The notes beneath the pieces were generated by a model. The model searched no databases, was not told the DNA's origin, and was given only the letters and a program-made list of their open reading frames with translations. This document shows, piece after piece, positions 24,301 through 35,498 of a stretch of 64,000 nucleotides of DNA. How positions within the stretch are numbered: the first letter of the stretch is position 1; each line of letters begins with the position of its first letter. Location of the stretch: assembly GCA_024195585.1 (NCBI GenBank), contig SWBL01000053.1, positions 1-64,000 on the forward strand, read 5' to 3'. The position numbers and the translations under genes were made by a program. Origin of the DNA: Aureobasidium sp. EXF-3400. Its lineage: Eukaryota; Ascomycota; Dothideomycetes; Dothideales; Saccotheciaceae.

Positions 24301-27300
24301 TGATGCCAAATTCCCTGGACCCCTGAACAAGGGCAAATCCAAGAAGAAGGAAGTCCTCACATGGATAACTGGCAAGATTGAGGATCTTGAGAAGGCCCAC
24401 GACGATTGTCTCCACGACTTCAACATGCCTGTTCAAACCAAAAAGCGCATCGAAGAGAAGGTTGTGCTTTGGAGAATGGTCAAGCTTCTGCTCGAACACG
24501 ACAACAAGATTGAAGGCAATGCATCTGCGGAGGATGCTGCTCGTAAAATTCTGTTGCCAAATTTCACTCAGACAGAAGACTCAGCTGAAGATGCTGCAGA
24601 TGGCAAATCATCAGGACTTTCTACCGAACCTGTCAACGCGAATGCTATGGCGCAGATTCGCAAGCATCTCCTTGCAGGCGATCGTGAGAAGGCTGTCTGG
24701 TATGCGGCCGAACAAAAGCTTTGGTCTCACGCTTTACTTGTCGCATCGGTTGCTGGTCCCGAAATTTGGAAGCAGGTCGTTCAAGAATATGTTCGCTCTC
24801 AAGTCAAGGATGCAGGAGAAAACTCTCAGTCACTCGCAGCATTGTACGAAGTCTTTGCCGGAAACTGGGAAGAGAGTATTGACGAACTTGTTCCACCTTC
24901 TGCTCGTGCTGGCTTCCAGATGATCAGCAAGGCAGGACCCAGTGCGAAGAACCCTCTCGATGGTCTCGACCAGTGGCGCGAAACCTTATGTCTCATTATC
25001 AGCAATAGAAGCAACAACGATATCCAAGCCATCTCAGCTCTAGGTAAACTTCTTTCCAGCTATGGCCGTATGGAGGCAGCTCACACTTGCTACCTCTTCG
25101 CTAAAGCTGCAGCTCATCTTGGTGGCGCTGACGATGAGAAGTCCGACTTTGTGTTGCTCGGAGCGGAGCACAAGAACCAGACTCATGAGCTCTCTGACCT
25201 GGATGCCATTCTTCTTACTGAGGTTTACGAGCTTTGTGTGTCTCTTGCCCCTGCTCCTGGAACATCACCTACTCTCCACCACCTACAAGCATACAAATAC
25301 CAGCATGCTCAAATACTCACAGAGCACGGCCTGCGTAGCGAAGCACTGGCATATTGCGATGCGATTATGGCCGCCTTCAAGGCATCTACCCGCCTTTCGC
25401 CATATTATCACCCTGCATTATTGAGCAGTGTAGATGATCTGCATAGGTGTCTGTCGCAAGCACCTCAGGCTAGCGCTTCTGGAGGCTGGATTCCAAAGCC
25501 ATCTATGGACAAGGTCTCTGGTAGTATGTGGAAACGCTTCAACACTTTCGTTGCTGGTGATGACGACGAATCGAAATCAGGTGATCCAACTGGCAATGAA
25601 AGTACCCCTGCAGGACCATTCGGCGGCATTACTGGCGAGACACCAACAGTCAGTCGAACAGCTTCAACCACTGATCTGTATGGAGCAATGTCAGCGGGTG
25701 GTAGTATGTCTTCTGCACCTGCTGCTACTGTCTACAACCGATACGCACCTCCAACTCAGCACGGTGGTGCTTCTGCTTCTCGCTACGCCCCGAGCAGTTC
25801 AAGTGCATATGCTCCAAGCAGAGGTTCCATGGAGTCCACTCGTTCCTACGAACCAGAAAGACCTGGAACTGGCTACAGTAGTCTTGTATCTCCCACCGCA
25901 GCCGCACCCGCACCAGTCCAGCGTGCTAGTAGCACACCGTTCGGGGCATACTTGCCGCAACAAGCTGGAGAGAACCAACAAGCACAACCATCACTTGGTG
26001 TTCCTCGACCAGAGGTATCTCGTGCCGTTTCAGACTATCGTGTACAGTACAGCCAGCCGCCCTCAAGGCGTGAGTCTGTCCAATCTGGTGTCGGCTCTGA
26101 GCCTCGATCTAGTCTTGACCAGGGCAGACCAACATATGGATATCAGCCCGAGGCTGCGAGACACTCTCCTTACCAGTCTAGCTCGTACACTCCATTGTCG
26201 CCGATATACGGAGACAACAACGCTGAGGCTGCCGAGACTGAAGAGGACTCATCGTACAAGCCCCACACAGAGTCGCCATACCAGCCATCTGAGCCAACTC
26301 CTGTGCAACAAGAGCCGCAATCCTTTGGCTACACACCCACTGCTCCATCAGGTGAATCTGCCAGTTTCGGATACGAACCTCCGTCGTCTTACGAGCCACC
26401 CACGTCTTATGAGCCACCATCATATGATCCTGAGTCTTCCTACGAACCCCCAACTTCATACGAGCCCCCCTCGGATGAGCCTGAGCTGTCTGACGAACCC
26501 AAGACGTCTGTCTACACTTCTCCCTCATACGAACCGCCCTCGTCATATGCGCCTCCCACATCTTATGAGCCTCCGACTGGCTCATCGAGCTATGAGCCCC
26601 CCACATCGATTTATCAGCCATATGAGCCCGAACCTGATCCGGAAGATGGCAATGGAGAGGGTCAAGAAAAGCCAAAGAAGAAGAACTTCATGGACGATGA
26701 GGATGATGATGAAATCATTCACCGAGCCGCCGCTCTCAAGAAAGCAGCCGATGACAAAGCAGCAGACGAGGCCTTCCGCAAGGCGGCCGAAGAAGACGCA
26801 AAACGCGACGAAAAGGCCGTTGCTTCTGGAGATAAGAAGGGATGGTTCGGAGGTTGGTTCGGCAAGAAAGATCCGAACGCTTCACCAGGACCAATCAGAG
26901 CCAAGTTGGGAGAACAGAGTTCCTTCTATTACGACCCTGATCTTAAGAAATGGGTCAACAAAAAGGGAGGTGCTGAAGCTGCTACCCCAACTGCTGCCAC
27001 GCCTCCCCCTCCCAAGGGACCGAGTAGGAATACCAGTGCCGCTGCGGCACCTCCAGCTGGGCCACCCATGTCTGGCCCTCCTTCGCGCACTTTGACACCA
27101 GCCAGCGGTCCTCCTTCAGGTCCACCATCGATCACCGCATCGCCCGCCACACCACAAACTGGCTTCTCCTCTGCTTCTGCACCTCCACCAATGGGAGGTC
27201 TGGCCGGCGGACCACCTGCATCTGGACCACCGAGTCGTCCTGCCACGAGCATGAGCAACGCGAGTAGTATCGACGATTTACTCGGTGCACCTGCACCGCG

Positions 27301-27367
27301 AAAAGGCGGCACTGCGAAGGGAAAGAAGAGGGGAGGCAGATATGTTGATGTCATGGCTAAGCCTTAG
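21356..27367 (+). CDS. sec16: COPII coat assembly scaffold Sec16
   Basis: Sec16 marks ER exit sites and organises Sec23/24 and Sec13/31. The 2003-aa product comes from one uninterrupted 6-kb frame. Residues 1-440 are acidic and disordered with repeated DDDDFLDD/FFDDD-like acidic-aromatic patches. A long Pro/Gln/Ser region follows up to about residue 920. The central conserved domain begins LERYKGCPVFKWGPSG near 923 and leads into the helical ACE1 region, about 1090-1400, which binds Sec13. Beyond it lie a Pro-rich tail with a SYEPP repeat (about 1670-1760), a Lys/Asp-rich charged block and GWFGGWFGKKD, and the conserved C-terminal GGRYVDVM. Lack of introns over 6 kb is noteworthy. The order of parts leaves little doubt about identity. 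Confidence 0.93.
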   Translation: MADAAPHFSWHPALRPHNSAHDVPVATSEQPPAPADNDDADFFDRIPAEHSQSIAEDAQVDEPVEQSTAETVQPSFIQDHDLTAESPEASAPIADESRQDTQTEVQDSIESPTLIPEPTHDLLENAYNPPHDQVHNFDPEPVAEPAQLPLQESARSAVDEAFGSLDEEEAGFPREQYEYQGQTTAADDAVDESDDAPLMQDEELLPTPGFATDAPAINAHDVAFDPVHSDPSAIAAAAEHVYEMSTEDPSSTPSHNIQYPASKSHSFDDQDVETPATSLEILEETKETLRQVAEEPIEEPAQVQPQSSAAFEWGDDDQTEDFGAVVGNVSAEENNVDSDNRAAGSGFVASQATAVAQALQEQKAQDGPAEGEKSEEDLAAMWSAALDDDDFLDDNAVDPSGFFDDDGEGFLDDFDTTPAPTHQVLSPEQALSPGIAPVLDGQGNTVGFTKLGGPQEQINAPANPYSPAAQQPNPYLSPALPSVPLYNQQQQPVRPALNNAQSFADKSKGGYSSPYDLPEDIVQLRRRPAAAAVPTQSSAPPPPPRSSSMQSVPPSAPPPFSRSVTAAPSATIASPPMSQSPSVATLPPKPATASGVNRSASGFFEELPMVPKPRNRPYTPAVAAPSPAQISAQTPPQGPPIRPPSRPVMPPSTASASYGISDFRQPEKLPLLPDLQAAPQQLEPPQPTGPPASSRYSPAAVQQAPSTAAPPSVTGRFSPMPPPAPSANSRYSPAPQAQVQNQAQNKYATMPAATPVSRPVQPFAPRTSSPLAYHEKPAAAAEMPPPPVRAVSYQPPPPVRQMSGLAEGFETPPRRDSNTLDQTISQSYTSPPRANPYAPTNAPAPSDTFSPPRRSKTQSPGTAMKVPLRAVTQIDRPTSAAGNVTSQSLLQRQDARAALPPARQQFSSDLSFTVPQDERAQDPLERYKGCPVFKWGPSGSLVSTFPKQAPFYAAGHAIPTIKCTPGHITIHDTKTTYPLGERDAKFPGPLNKGKSKKKEVLTWITGKIEDLEKAHDDCLHDFNMPVQTKKRIEEKVVLWRMVKLLLEHDNKIEGNASAEDAARKILLPNFTQTEDSAEDAADGKSSGLSTEPVNANAMAQIRKHLLAGDREKAVWYAAEQKLWSHALLVASVAGPEIWKQVVQEYVRSQVKDAGENSQSLAALYEVFAGNWEESIDELVPPSARAGFQMISKAGPSAKNPLDGLDQWRETLCLIISNRSNNDIQAISALGKLLSSYGRMEAAHTCYLFAKAAAHLGGADDEKSDFVLLGAEHKNQTHELSDLDAILLTEVYELCVSLAPAPGTSPTLHHLQAYKYQHAQILTEHGLRSEALAYCDAIMAAFKASTRLSPYYHPALLSSVDDLHRCLSQAPQASASGGWIPKPSMDKVSGSMWKRFNTFVAGDDDESKSGDPTGNESTPAGPFGGITGETPTVSRTASTTDLYGAMSAGGSMSSAPAATVYNRYAPPTQHGGASASRYAPSSSSAYAPSRGSMESTRSYEPERPGTGYSSLVSPTAAAPAPVQRASSTPFGAYLPQQAGENQQAQPSLGVPRPEVSRAVSDYRVQYSQPPSRRESVQSGVGSEPRSSLDQGRPTYGYQPEAARHSPYQSSSYTPLSPIYGDNNAEAAETEEDSSYKPHTESPYQPSEPTPVQQEPQSFGYTPTAPSGESASFGYEPPSSYEPPTSYEPPSYDPESSYEPPTSYEPPSDEPELSDEPKTSVYTSPSYEPPSSYAPPTSYEPPTGSSSYEPPTSIYQPYEPEPDPEDGNGEGQEKPKKKNFMDDEDDDEIIHRAAALKKAADDKAADEAFRKAAEEDAKRDEKAVASGDKKGWFGGWFGKKDPNASPGPIRAKLGEQSSFYYDPDLKKWVNKKGGAEAATPTAATPPPPKGPSRNTSAAAAPPAGPPMSGPPSRTLTPASGPPSGPPSITASPATPQTGFSSASAPPPMGGLAGGPPASGPPSRPATSMSNASSIDDLLGAPAPRKGGTAKGKKRGGRYVDVMAKP
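26374..26625 (+). repeat. Degenerate coding repeat, (S/T)SYEPP units in Sec16
   Basis: At least ten imperfect copies of a five- to seven-residue unit built on Tyr-Glu-Pro-Pro lie in a row, with synonymous differences between copies. The unit number is likely to vary among strains. Confidence 0.85.
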
Positions 27368-28783
27368 TCGTCTTGGGTTTTCTTGTATGATTGTCTTTTT
27401 TGTTCTTTCTGTAGGACTAGGACTAGGACTAGAAGAGATTTACACAGAGTCTGTCTCGTTGTATTGATGATGATGCTGCATTCGTTTTTCCCATCTTTGT
27501 GGTTTGTGAGTATGGACTTTGAGGTTTTACTGTACCGCAATCTTCGATACTTAGAGATGTGCTGCCTGCCCTTTCGTATCTTGTAAAATCGCTGGCATTG
27601 CCTTGTTCTTTCATTATAACAGATTACAACCAATTGTTTCCTAATTACCTGATCTTGAGCTGAAAGAAAAAAACAAATATCAGAATCCACACACGCTACG
27701 AAAAAAACCACTTTTTATAGCAAAAAATGGGATTCGTTGATTTTGGGTAAATTAAGTGATAGGGATTGTTTTTTGAGAGGGGAGGAAGTAGTAGTGGTAG
27801 TAGTGGGATAAATAGTGCTTGTGTTGATGGCAGGATCGGTGGGCATGGAATGGACTAAGACGGAAGATGATTTGGAAAGGTTAGGGTAAGGGTAAGGGAG
27901 TATGCGAGAAGTGGTAAGAAGTGGTGTCTCTTTTGGTTTAATTCGGATAATGTCACCAGATATCCACGGAGGGGTTTTTCAAGGAGGTTGTTGGGAAGTG
28001 GTGAGAAAGAGGTGTCCTTGTCGCTTTGAAGGGCTGAAGCAAGGATGAGAAAATGGGATGGTTGAGGATCATTTGTGCGTGTGGAGATGGAGTACTTTCG
28101 TGTCGTGGAAAGGATGGATGGCACAGAGGATGGCTTCTAGATGTAGGGCTTGTGTATGTGTGGTCTCTTAGACATCTTGTCGTGCATGATCTCTCTTGTC
28201 CTTGTCTTTGAAGCGCTTGGTTTTCCTTCTCTTTGCTGGTGAGCTTAGGCTATTGCTATGCTCGATTTAATAGGGGAGTTCGGTCGTATCGCTAGATTGG
28301 TAGTGTGGACGATGTGAAGGGTCGGGTTTGGTTGTGTTGAGTATGTTTGCAAGGTTGGTATCTTAGAAAGTTTTTGAAGATTTGTTCTATATGGTTATTC
28401 AGGCTGCGGCGGTGTAGTTGTCGTGAAAGACACCTCATGCTGAGTGGGCAGGAAAGGTTCGGAACGTGATATCTGGGACACGATCAGTACTAGTTGCCCA
28501 GATTGTGATGCTTACCTTGAGTCAAACTTGAGTGATGAAGAGCAACACGCCGAACCCCTCAAAAGTCCAATACGATGCAATCCCATGTGAGAAATGAAGA
28601 TTATGCCGATCAGATCATTGGAGACACCGATTGCAGGATGAGGGAAACGAGATCAAGAAGATGGAAGTAGACTGGGAATCATATTTTCATTTCATGACCG
28701 TCATGAGGTAATAATTAACTATTTTTTCATAGAAGAAAGGTGAAGTTGGCCTTTGACCAAAAACAGATCAGCCAGCGATCTGT
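27368..28783. other. Intergenic between SEC16 and mannitol dehydrogenase
   Basis: About 1.4 kb of convergent 3' flank, rich in G/T runs on the plus strand. A short telomere-like stretch (27879-27899) has only one true TTAGGG. No gene is called. Confidence 0.5.
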
Positions 28784-29680
<897 letters not shown>

Positions 29681-29690
29681 CTATTTAAAA

Positions 29691-29700
29691 AAGAAGCTTC
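29691..29700 (-). promoter_or_regulatory. TATA-like box upstream of mannitol dehydrogenase
   Basis: On the minus strand the site reads TTTTAAATAG, about 107-116 bp before the start codon. Confidence 0.35.
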
Positions 29701-30137
29701 CTACGTTCACTTCTTACCGCTCGATGGGCTGAGGTCATATTTTCTGCTGGGATCCAGCCAAAAGTCGTCCTCGGTGGTCCTGCAGCTTCACCACGCTTCT
29801 TTCACTGACCTCATAGGCGGGGTCGTGGGGCTGAAGGTGGCCCAGTCAACGAGCCTCAACAGATACAAACCAACATTGAAGCAGCCCATAACACAGCAAA
29901 CTTGCGGCTTGACTGAACGTTGACTGAAAGGGCCGAATCCTGACTTGTTTGTGGCACCGGTCTGCTGCAACACTTTTCGTGGCAGGAGCTCCAGATGATC
30001 CAATGGTGGGACAAAACCTCATGGCCTGGTGTGATGTCAGTGTGCACGGCCCACTTGGGGAGCAAAATATCGAAAGCTCCCGACAGCTCCGGGTGTCACT
30101 GCCCCGCCAAATCCTCGATCTTCACACCTCTTGCTAA

Positions 30138-30833
30138 AGCACGGACAACAAACAGTTCACCAGAATTGGACATCAACGATCGTTTGCTTCCATCGACGAT
30201 GTTTCGCCAGAAGACAGAAATCACAAGAAGGTCATGGTCGAAGGTTCTTTTCCCTGTGACGGTTCTCTTCGCCTTCTATCTATCATCTCGCTCCGCCATC
30301 TCTGTGCAAACCAAGACGAGCTGCTTCAGTGGGGTCAAGACGATGCTGTCGATGCTATCGCCAACTCCGCCCACTCGGGTGCCGCTAAACAAGGAGGGGG
30401 TTACGTGTATCGGACGACCACAGATTGTTGCTACACGTGTCTACATTGGCACTGCAACGGCAATATGATCGCAATTTCGACTTAGCAAATTCGTGTCGAC
30501 AATTAGACATCGATGGTCTGAGTTTCAAAGTTCCAAAATGAAGGATCATGCAAGAGTGCGGCCACTGGCAGTAGATACGAAAACTACGCTATGCCCCTGC
30601 TTCTTCCTGGTTGAAAAATACCTCAATCCTCCTTGTCAGTCCGTTTTCGCACAACAGATGGCCGCTCCTACGCTCCACAACTCCTCAACAACAGTCGCAT
30701 CTGCGCATCGAAATCTGACCTTGCACGAGCACATCGCAATGTGTTCAAGCAGTGTAACACTAACTTTTGCGCAAGCTGCAGGGGCGATGTAGCAGATGCG
30801 GAGGGTCTTCAGGGAATCACATGGCGCTGCTAA
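30138..30833 (+). pseudogene. Possible decayed or multi-exon gene of unknown type
   Basis: Protein-like stretches follow each other on the plus strand in alternating frames. Segment 30138-30485 contains RSFASIDDVSPEDRNHKKVM and DELLQWGQDDAVDAI. Segment 30452-30541 reads QRQYDRNFDLANSCRQLDID in another frame. Segment 30522-30833 returns to the first frame, with one internal TGA at 30612-30614, and ends NTNFCASCRGDVADAEG. I could not find introns of normal size that join them, so decay by frameshifts is as likely as splicing. No domain is recognised. The call could be wrong. Confidence 0.28.
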
Positions 30834-31875
30834 GGTGATCAAACACTCATTTATGTGCCTATGCGACCTAGGCATCTTCGATCAAGACTAAGCGACGCTA
30901 CCGAAAGGGATCCGTGAAGTATCGTCTCGACTTTTCAGGAGTCGCAAAGCTCTTCAAGATATTCTGGGTACAAAGAGGTTCAACTAACTAATCATACTGA
31001 TCAGACAAGATTTTCAGCAAGGAAATGAAAATATGGAATGCTTCGACTACATTCACGACTGATCAACCATATACTAAAAGGCACTCAAATAATGCCCCAC
31101 CGACAGCACAACCAACAGCATCTCCTCAACCGGTCGCTAGAGCATAGAAAGAGCTGGGAAGAAGAGCATAAAGATCAGGCAGTGTCTGTACAGCACAAAC
31201 TATATCTCCCAATGAGCTCCGGCATCTGAGTGGTAGACAACTCTCTGGGCTCGGTGCAAGTACTACTCTATAGCTTGTGGCTCGAATCACATTGTGTCAT
31301 GAGTCAATCGTTCTTTGCTTCTTAGTAGGGATTGCTGCAATCTGATCGCATGCGTGCCTAGCGCAGGTGCCGTCTTGCGTGTTCCTCTCTGCTATATCGG
31401 CAACCTGTGAATTCACACACCGAGTGCAAGCGTGTCAATGGCTATTTGACCAATACGGCCTCTCTCTTTCTCCTTTAGTCTTCTTTGAAGCGTTTTCCAA
31501 TAAGTTGTCTTCATCTCATCCCGGTATGTTGATATGATCATGATTTGCCTATTTCGGATGCTGCAAGTACAACCCTGTCTCGAATAAACAATGCTTCAAT
31601 CTTCTTAGCATGCATTGGTCCAAGTAGAAATCTACCTTCCGATCTAACTGTCCTTTCTTGAGTCGCTGACAGTACTCAATTGTAGTCTTACACCCTTTTC
31701 ATGGACACTCTCGGCTACTATAGTTCAATTATCTTTTGCGTCGGGCTTGATTCTTGGTCTCATCTCCACATGGCACCTTGATCGACCTCTTTCTTGCTCT
31801 AGCACATGCAAATATTGCAAGCTCTGTTCAGGGCTCGACCTCTCACTTGGTCGAGCCGGACTCTATCTTCCTACG

Positions 31876-32712
31876 CTAGCTGTCCACAAATCTTTTCGCC
31901 TTGCAAGGCTCGCACAATACGGATCTCGTAGGGTGTTTTTGCAGACTTGCAACTGTTCGCCAGTCCACATCTTTGAGTAACCTTGTTATTACCCCTGCCC
32001 TATCTACTGATACCGTCCAATTAATAGGATTTACCTCCCTCCAGCAAGATTCAGAAGATCCACGCGTTGCCGCCCACGCTGCCACGTTGTTGGTCGTTGG
32101 GGTTATCAAGTCCCACAAAGCATACATCTTAGTGCATTCCAGACCTGGAGAGACCTTGAGGGAAATCTCCGCTTTGTCCATGAGACGCTTTTTAGCTCTT
32201 CTTATACAAGCCAAAGGTCCTGAGATATGAAAATCGTCACCCACATGACACTGCTTCTGATGTTTTAAAGCCTCTGGAGCCCAAATGCCGTAGTCCTCGT
32301 AGCAATCCTTCATGACCTGAAGACTCTTTTTGCCGTTCTCGATCCGAGCGTGTTGGAAACAGGTATGTGCAAGATTCTGCCTACACTGTTCTATTTTGTC
32401 CTTGTACACTATGTCGTACCAGCATGGCGATATGCCCAGGAAAGTAGAAAGCTCAGGCATAGAGTCTCTGGCATATTGGTTAAACAGTATTGGCAGAAAG
32501 AAGGTCCCTATTGAGGGCAACTCGAATCTAGCGTGCAAGCTTAGCAACGACTCGGAGGTTAGAACCATCGATTGAGAAGTAACTATTAGACCGAGCCTCA
32601 ATGCTAATGGCGGGTCCGTAAGAAAAGCTTGCAACAATATCCAGGCGAAGAGAGTATGGACAAGCCGCAGACGTATCGCTGAGCGGAGAAAGAAGTCGGG
32701 GGCAAGCTTCAT
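31876..32712 (-). CDS. Hypothetical protein, Cys-containing, unknown family
   Basis: A 278-aa open frame from ATG with nothing opposing it. It has a hydrophobic N-terminus (LVHTLFAWILLQAF), then MPELSTFLGISPCWYDI and paired Cys in the C-terminus (VLCEPCKAKRF). The layout loosely recalls BTB- or F-box-associated fungal proteins that end in a CxxC segment, but I cannot name a domain. After the stop the frame continues with RRKIESG, so the true end might lie beyond a mutation. The sequence is AT-richer than the housekeeping genes. An N-terminal exon could be missing. Confidence 0.4.
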   Translation of the reverse strand: MKLAPDFFLRSAIRLRLVHTLFAWILLQAFLTDPPLALRLGLIVTSQSMVLTSESLLSLHARFELPSIGTFFLPILFNQYARDSMPELSTFLGISPCWYDIVYKDKIEQCRQNLAHTCFQHARIENGKKSLQVMKDCYEDYGIWAPEALKHQKQCHVGDDFHISGPLACIRRAKKRLMDKAEISLKVSPGLECTKMYALWDLITPTTNNVAAWAATRGSSESCWREVNPINWTVSVDRAGVITRLLKDVDWRTVASLQKHPTRSVLCEPCKAKRFVDS

Positions 32713-33012
32713 AGTGAGACACTCTGGCTGCAGTGACGGAACAGACGAAGTGACTCCAGACTCCTGGAGCGCGAGAAATGCCTGCAGTAAGCCTTCCAGC
32801 TTGTTTTAAAATGAAGTGAAAGCAGAAACTGTTCTTTTTTCCACGACAAAAGGATTTCGTGAAGGCTATGTGCTCATGGTCCAAGCTCTGCAAGTCATTT
32901 CCTACAGTCCTTGCCTAACTTTTAATGGAATATCGCCAAGCATATACGAAACTTTCCCAGAGAGGATATAAAGGAGAGTCTCTAGACCAATGGCTCACTA
33001 TGTAGCCGCTAC

Positions 33013-34407
33013 TCATGGCGGCCAACTCTCATACTCAGCAGCAAAAAACCCTTCAGCGTTAGTATCCTGGTTCCCTGCATCCGCTTTCCATGCTTGCAAC
33101 ACTTTCGGTGAAGGGCTGTAGCCATTTCGAGACTCGATGGCAAACTCCCATCGCCCTCTCCTTGTCACGAATTCCAGCACATCTTCTTCGTTGCCAAAGG
33201 ATAAGATTAGATGTTTGATCTTGTGCATCTGTCGCGCAGCATGCCCGACACTTTCGTACAGGCTGTCGAAGTAGTCATTGGCGAGCATAGGCTCGCCTGT
33301 AACTTCGTGATCATATTGGAGATCTACGCCGAAGATATCGTAGGGTATGAGTAGTAGTTCGAGGACTTCGAGGTTGGGCCAGTGGTGCGAGCATGATGGA
33401 GAACATCTGAAGAAGTCCGGCAGAAGATGGAGGTCTACTGTATGAAGCTCGCGCAGCTGCAAGGATGCAGTGTGCAGATTTGCCGAGAACGCGTCTGGCT
33501 GCAATGCGAATGTAGGAGGTGATGTTCGGACGGAACCCTCATGAGCATCGAGCCAAGTCCAGTCGATATCAAGTCTACGCACGCTGGTGGGCAGTAAATG
33601 CGCATTGTTGGCGGTGCTATTGCGCTTCTGTATTTCAAAGGCGGCGTCGTGAGGAGGTATCTTATAGTCTCCTGGAATGCGGATGTAGAGTAATTCATCA
33701 CCGCCACAAGCAGCGGAAATCTTGAACGCAGCCGATGGCGAGATGCCATTCTCAGAGCCCATGGCAGCAGGTGCCCAAGCCTCAGGGAAGTCCAGCGACG
33801 CGACACAACTAGCAGTAGCGATATGGCAGTCTGACAGAAAATCCGCACGATAGGGAGTAATCATCTGGCCAAATCCAGAATATGATTTTGTCAAGGGTTC
33901 GCCGCCCTGACCGGAAGTGTAGACGTGTTCGGCTTGCAGAACAATGCTCAGTGAGATGGAACAATTTTTGTCACCCCAAGAAGACAGGGCCTCGAACAAA
34001 GGAGGCACGCCCTTGCAAAAAGCCTCATCATTTTCTCTTCTCATAAAGTTGTCGTAGGAGAAGCCATCTTCCTTTACCCGCTCGTTGTTTAGCCGATGCG
34101 GCACAGCAACTTTGTAGACAATTCTACGAATGGCTTTCTTTCTCGCAATGCACCGGCTCTGTGGACCACCTGTAGCGCATGCGAGTTGTTCCAGTGTCAG
34201 ACCACGCTTGCCGAATCTCAGATCATCTCGAACCACGATTTCGGTGTTTTGCGACGGGCTGAGCACAGAGAGCGTAGAGTAGATCTTGTTTTCGAAAGCG
34301 GCTTGCCAGGCTCTGTTGACAAGGGCATACGGCGCTAACTTCTGGTTGTCGGCTGCGGAATATGCAGCGATAATGGACAAGATCTCTTGTGGTAATTCAG
34401 CGGCCAT
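33013..34407 (-). CDS. F-box-like protein (DUF6546-type fungal family)
   Basis: Single exon, 464 aa. The N-terminus MAAELPQEILSIIAAYS followed by LAPYALVNRAWQAAFENKIY is an F-box-like helix set of the type that binds Skp1. The rest alternates Leu-rich strands and helices (SLQLRELHTVDLHLL, HWPNLEVLELLLIP) as in LRR-like substrate domains, and ends EFAIESRNGYSP...EYESWPP. The gene at 51900-53414 has the same plan and almost the same length (463 aa), so the two are probably paralogues. Such proteins are numerous and fast-evolving in Pezizomycotina. The substrate is unknown. Assignment to DUF6546 is from memory of that family and would need a profile search. Confidence 0.72.
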   Translation of the reverse strand: MAAELPQEILSIIAAYSAADNQKLAPYALVNRAWQAAFENKIYSTLSVLSPSQNTEIVVRDDLRFGKRGLTLEQLACATGGPQSRCIARKKAIRRIVYKVAVPHRLNNERVKEDGFSYDNFMRRENDEAFCKGVPPLFEALSSWGDKNCSISLSIVLQAEHVYTSGQGGEPLTKSYSGFGQMITPYRADFLSDCHIATASCVASLDFPEAWAPAAMGSENGISPSAAFKISAACGGDELLYIRIPGDYKIPPHDAAFEIQKRNSTANNAHLLPTSVRRLDIDWTWLDAHEGSVRTSPPTFALQPDAFSANLHTASLQLRELHTVDLHLLPDFFRCSPSCSHHWPNLEVLELLLIPYDIFGVDLQYDHEVTGEPMLANDYFDSLYESVGHAARQMHKIKHLILSFGNEEDVLEFVTRRGRWEFAIESRNGYSPSPKVLQAWKADAGNQDTNAEGFFAAEYESWPP

Positions 34408-35498
34408 GGATCGTCAGATGTCGAAATGTTATGTTTGCTGTTGAGTAGACCTGTCAAAGCCCGACGACACCCCGCTCGCCATCAAATCTCCATGTGATGG
34501 ACTGATAGTGTCCAAACCTGCAGAAAACTTGACTCTTCTCATGGTTGATGGTGCATCATGGAAGTGAGGTCAAGATGTTACGTCCGTCTTCAACCGCGAA
34601 GTACAGGGCTGTTCTACTTCTTTCGCCGAATTGGGTAGTTGTCGCCGAGTGCAGATCCGAAACAGACACTTTTCGTTGTTAGCAACAAACAGCTGCCCGT
34701 TGCATACCCAATACTCACACAGTCTCTCGGAATCCATCTTCAGCACGAGTCAAGCGACGACAAGACAACTGCAAGAACCTGCGCACACTTTGCGACAAAG
34801 ATGTTCTGCTCACTTGAATCTGGGTTCTATTCCATGTCAAAAGATCAGAGCTTCAAAAGCTGCGCTGATCAAGGCAACTGCTTACTTACAATCTCAGTGT
34901 CAGGAACACATTTCTCACATATATCGTGTGCTATACATCCTCAGTGGTACAACCACCATTTATTTCCTGGCTGCCACGTTATTGCCAGAGCAAACAAAAG
35001 CCACGCACGTCACAGCCTCAAGCATAACATCTACAAACCCTAACCTCTCGGCCCTACTCTTGCTCACGTGAGCTACTACCACACGTACACTTGACGAATC
35101 GCTCACCAGCCATTCGTGTGCTTTCAGCCGGTCCCGAGATCGACACCAGCCAAAAGCCACAACCGCAAGCCCTCCGCAAGTGAAAACTGGGTTCTGATGC
35201 GGAGGAAGAGCCCCCATGGGGGGGTTTGATATAGTGGATGATGTGGATCTCTGCACCGGGCAATATTGCCTGCAACGAACGCCGTTCCCACCCTTGACCT
35301 TGGAAGGCTATTCGAAGTCGGCGACTGAACTACGTCTGTACTGGAGAATAAGCCAAGATATAAATATAGAGAATATGCCCCGTTTGGTTGTCGAGTCATC
35401 TAGACTTTCTGATTCTTGGCTTGTCATACCTTCATTCATCTAGCTCCCGAAATAGAGTCAACATCAAGAAAGCCGCTCTCCTTGTTACCAGATTGAAC
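34408..35498. other. Intergenic between F-box-like gene and sugar transporter
   Basis: Just over 1 kb between two divergent genes. Open frames at 34631-35071 have no domain. A good TATA box for the transporter lies at 35359-35366. Confidence 0.5.
35359..35366 (+). promoter_or_regulatory. TATA box of the sugar transporter
   Basis: The consensus TATAAATA lies about 133-140 bp before the transporter start codon. This is a typical feature of regulated fungal genes. Confidence 0.5.

Noticed and set aside
27879..27899. Telomere-like G-rich stretch
   Set aside because: Only one true TTAGGG unit followed by two TAAGGG; too short to be an interstitial telomere.
34631..35071. 146-codon plus-strand open frame between F-box-like gene and transporter
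   Set aside because: No domain; composition typical of noncoding sequence; a second frame is equally open.
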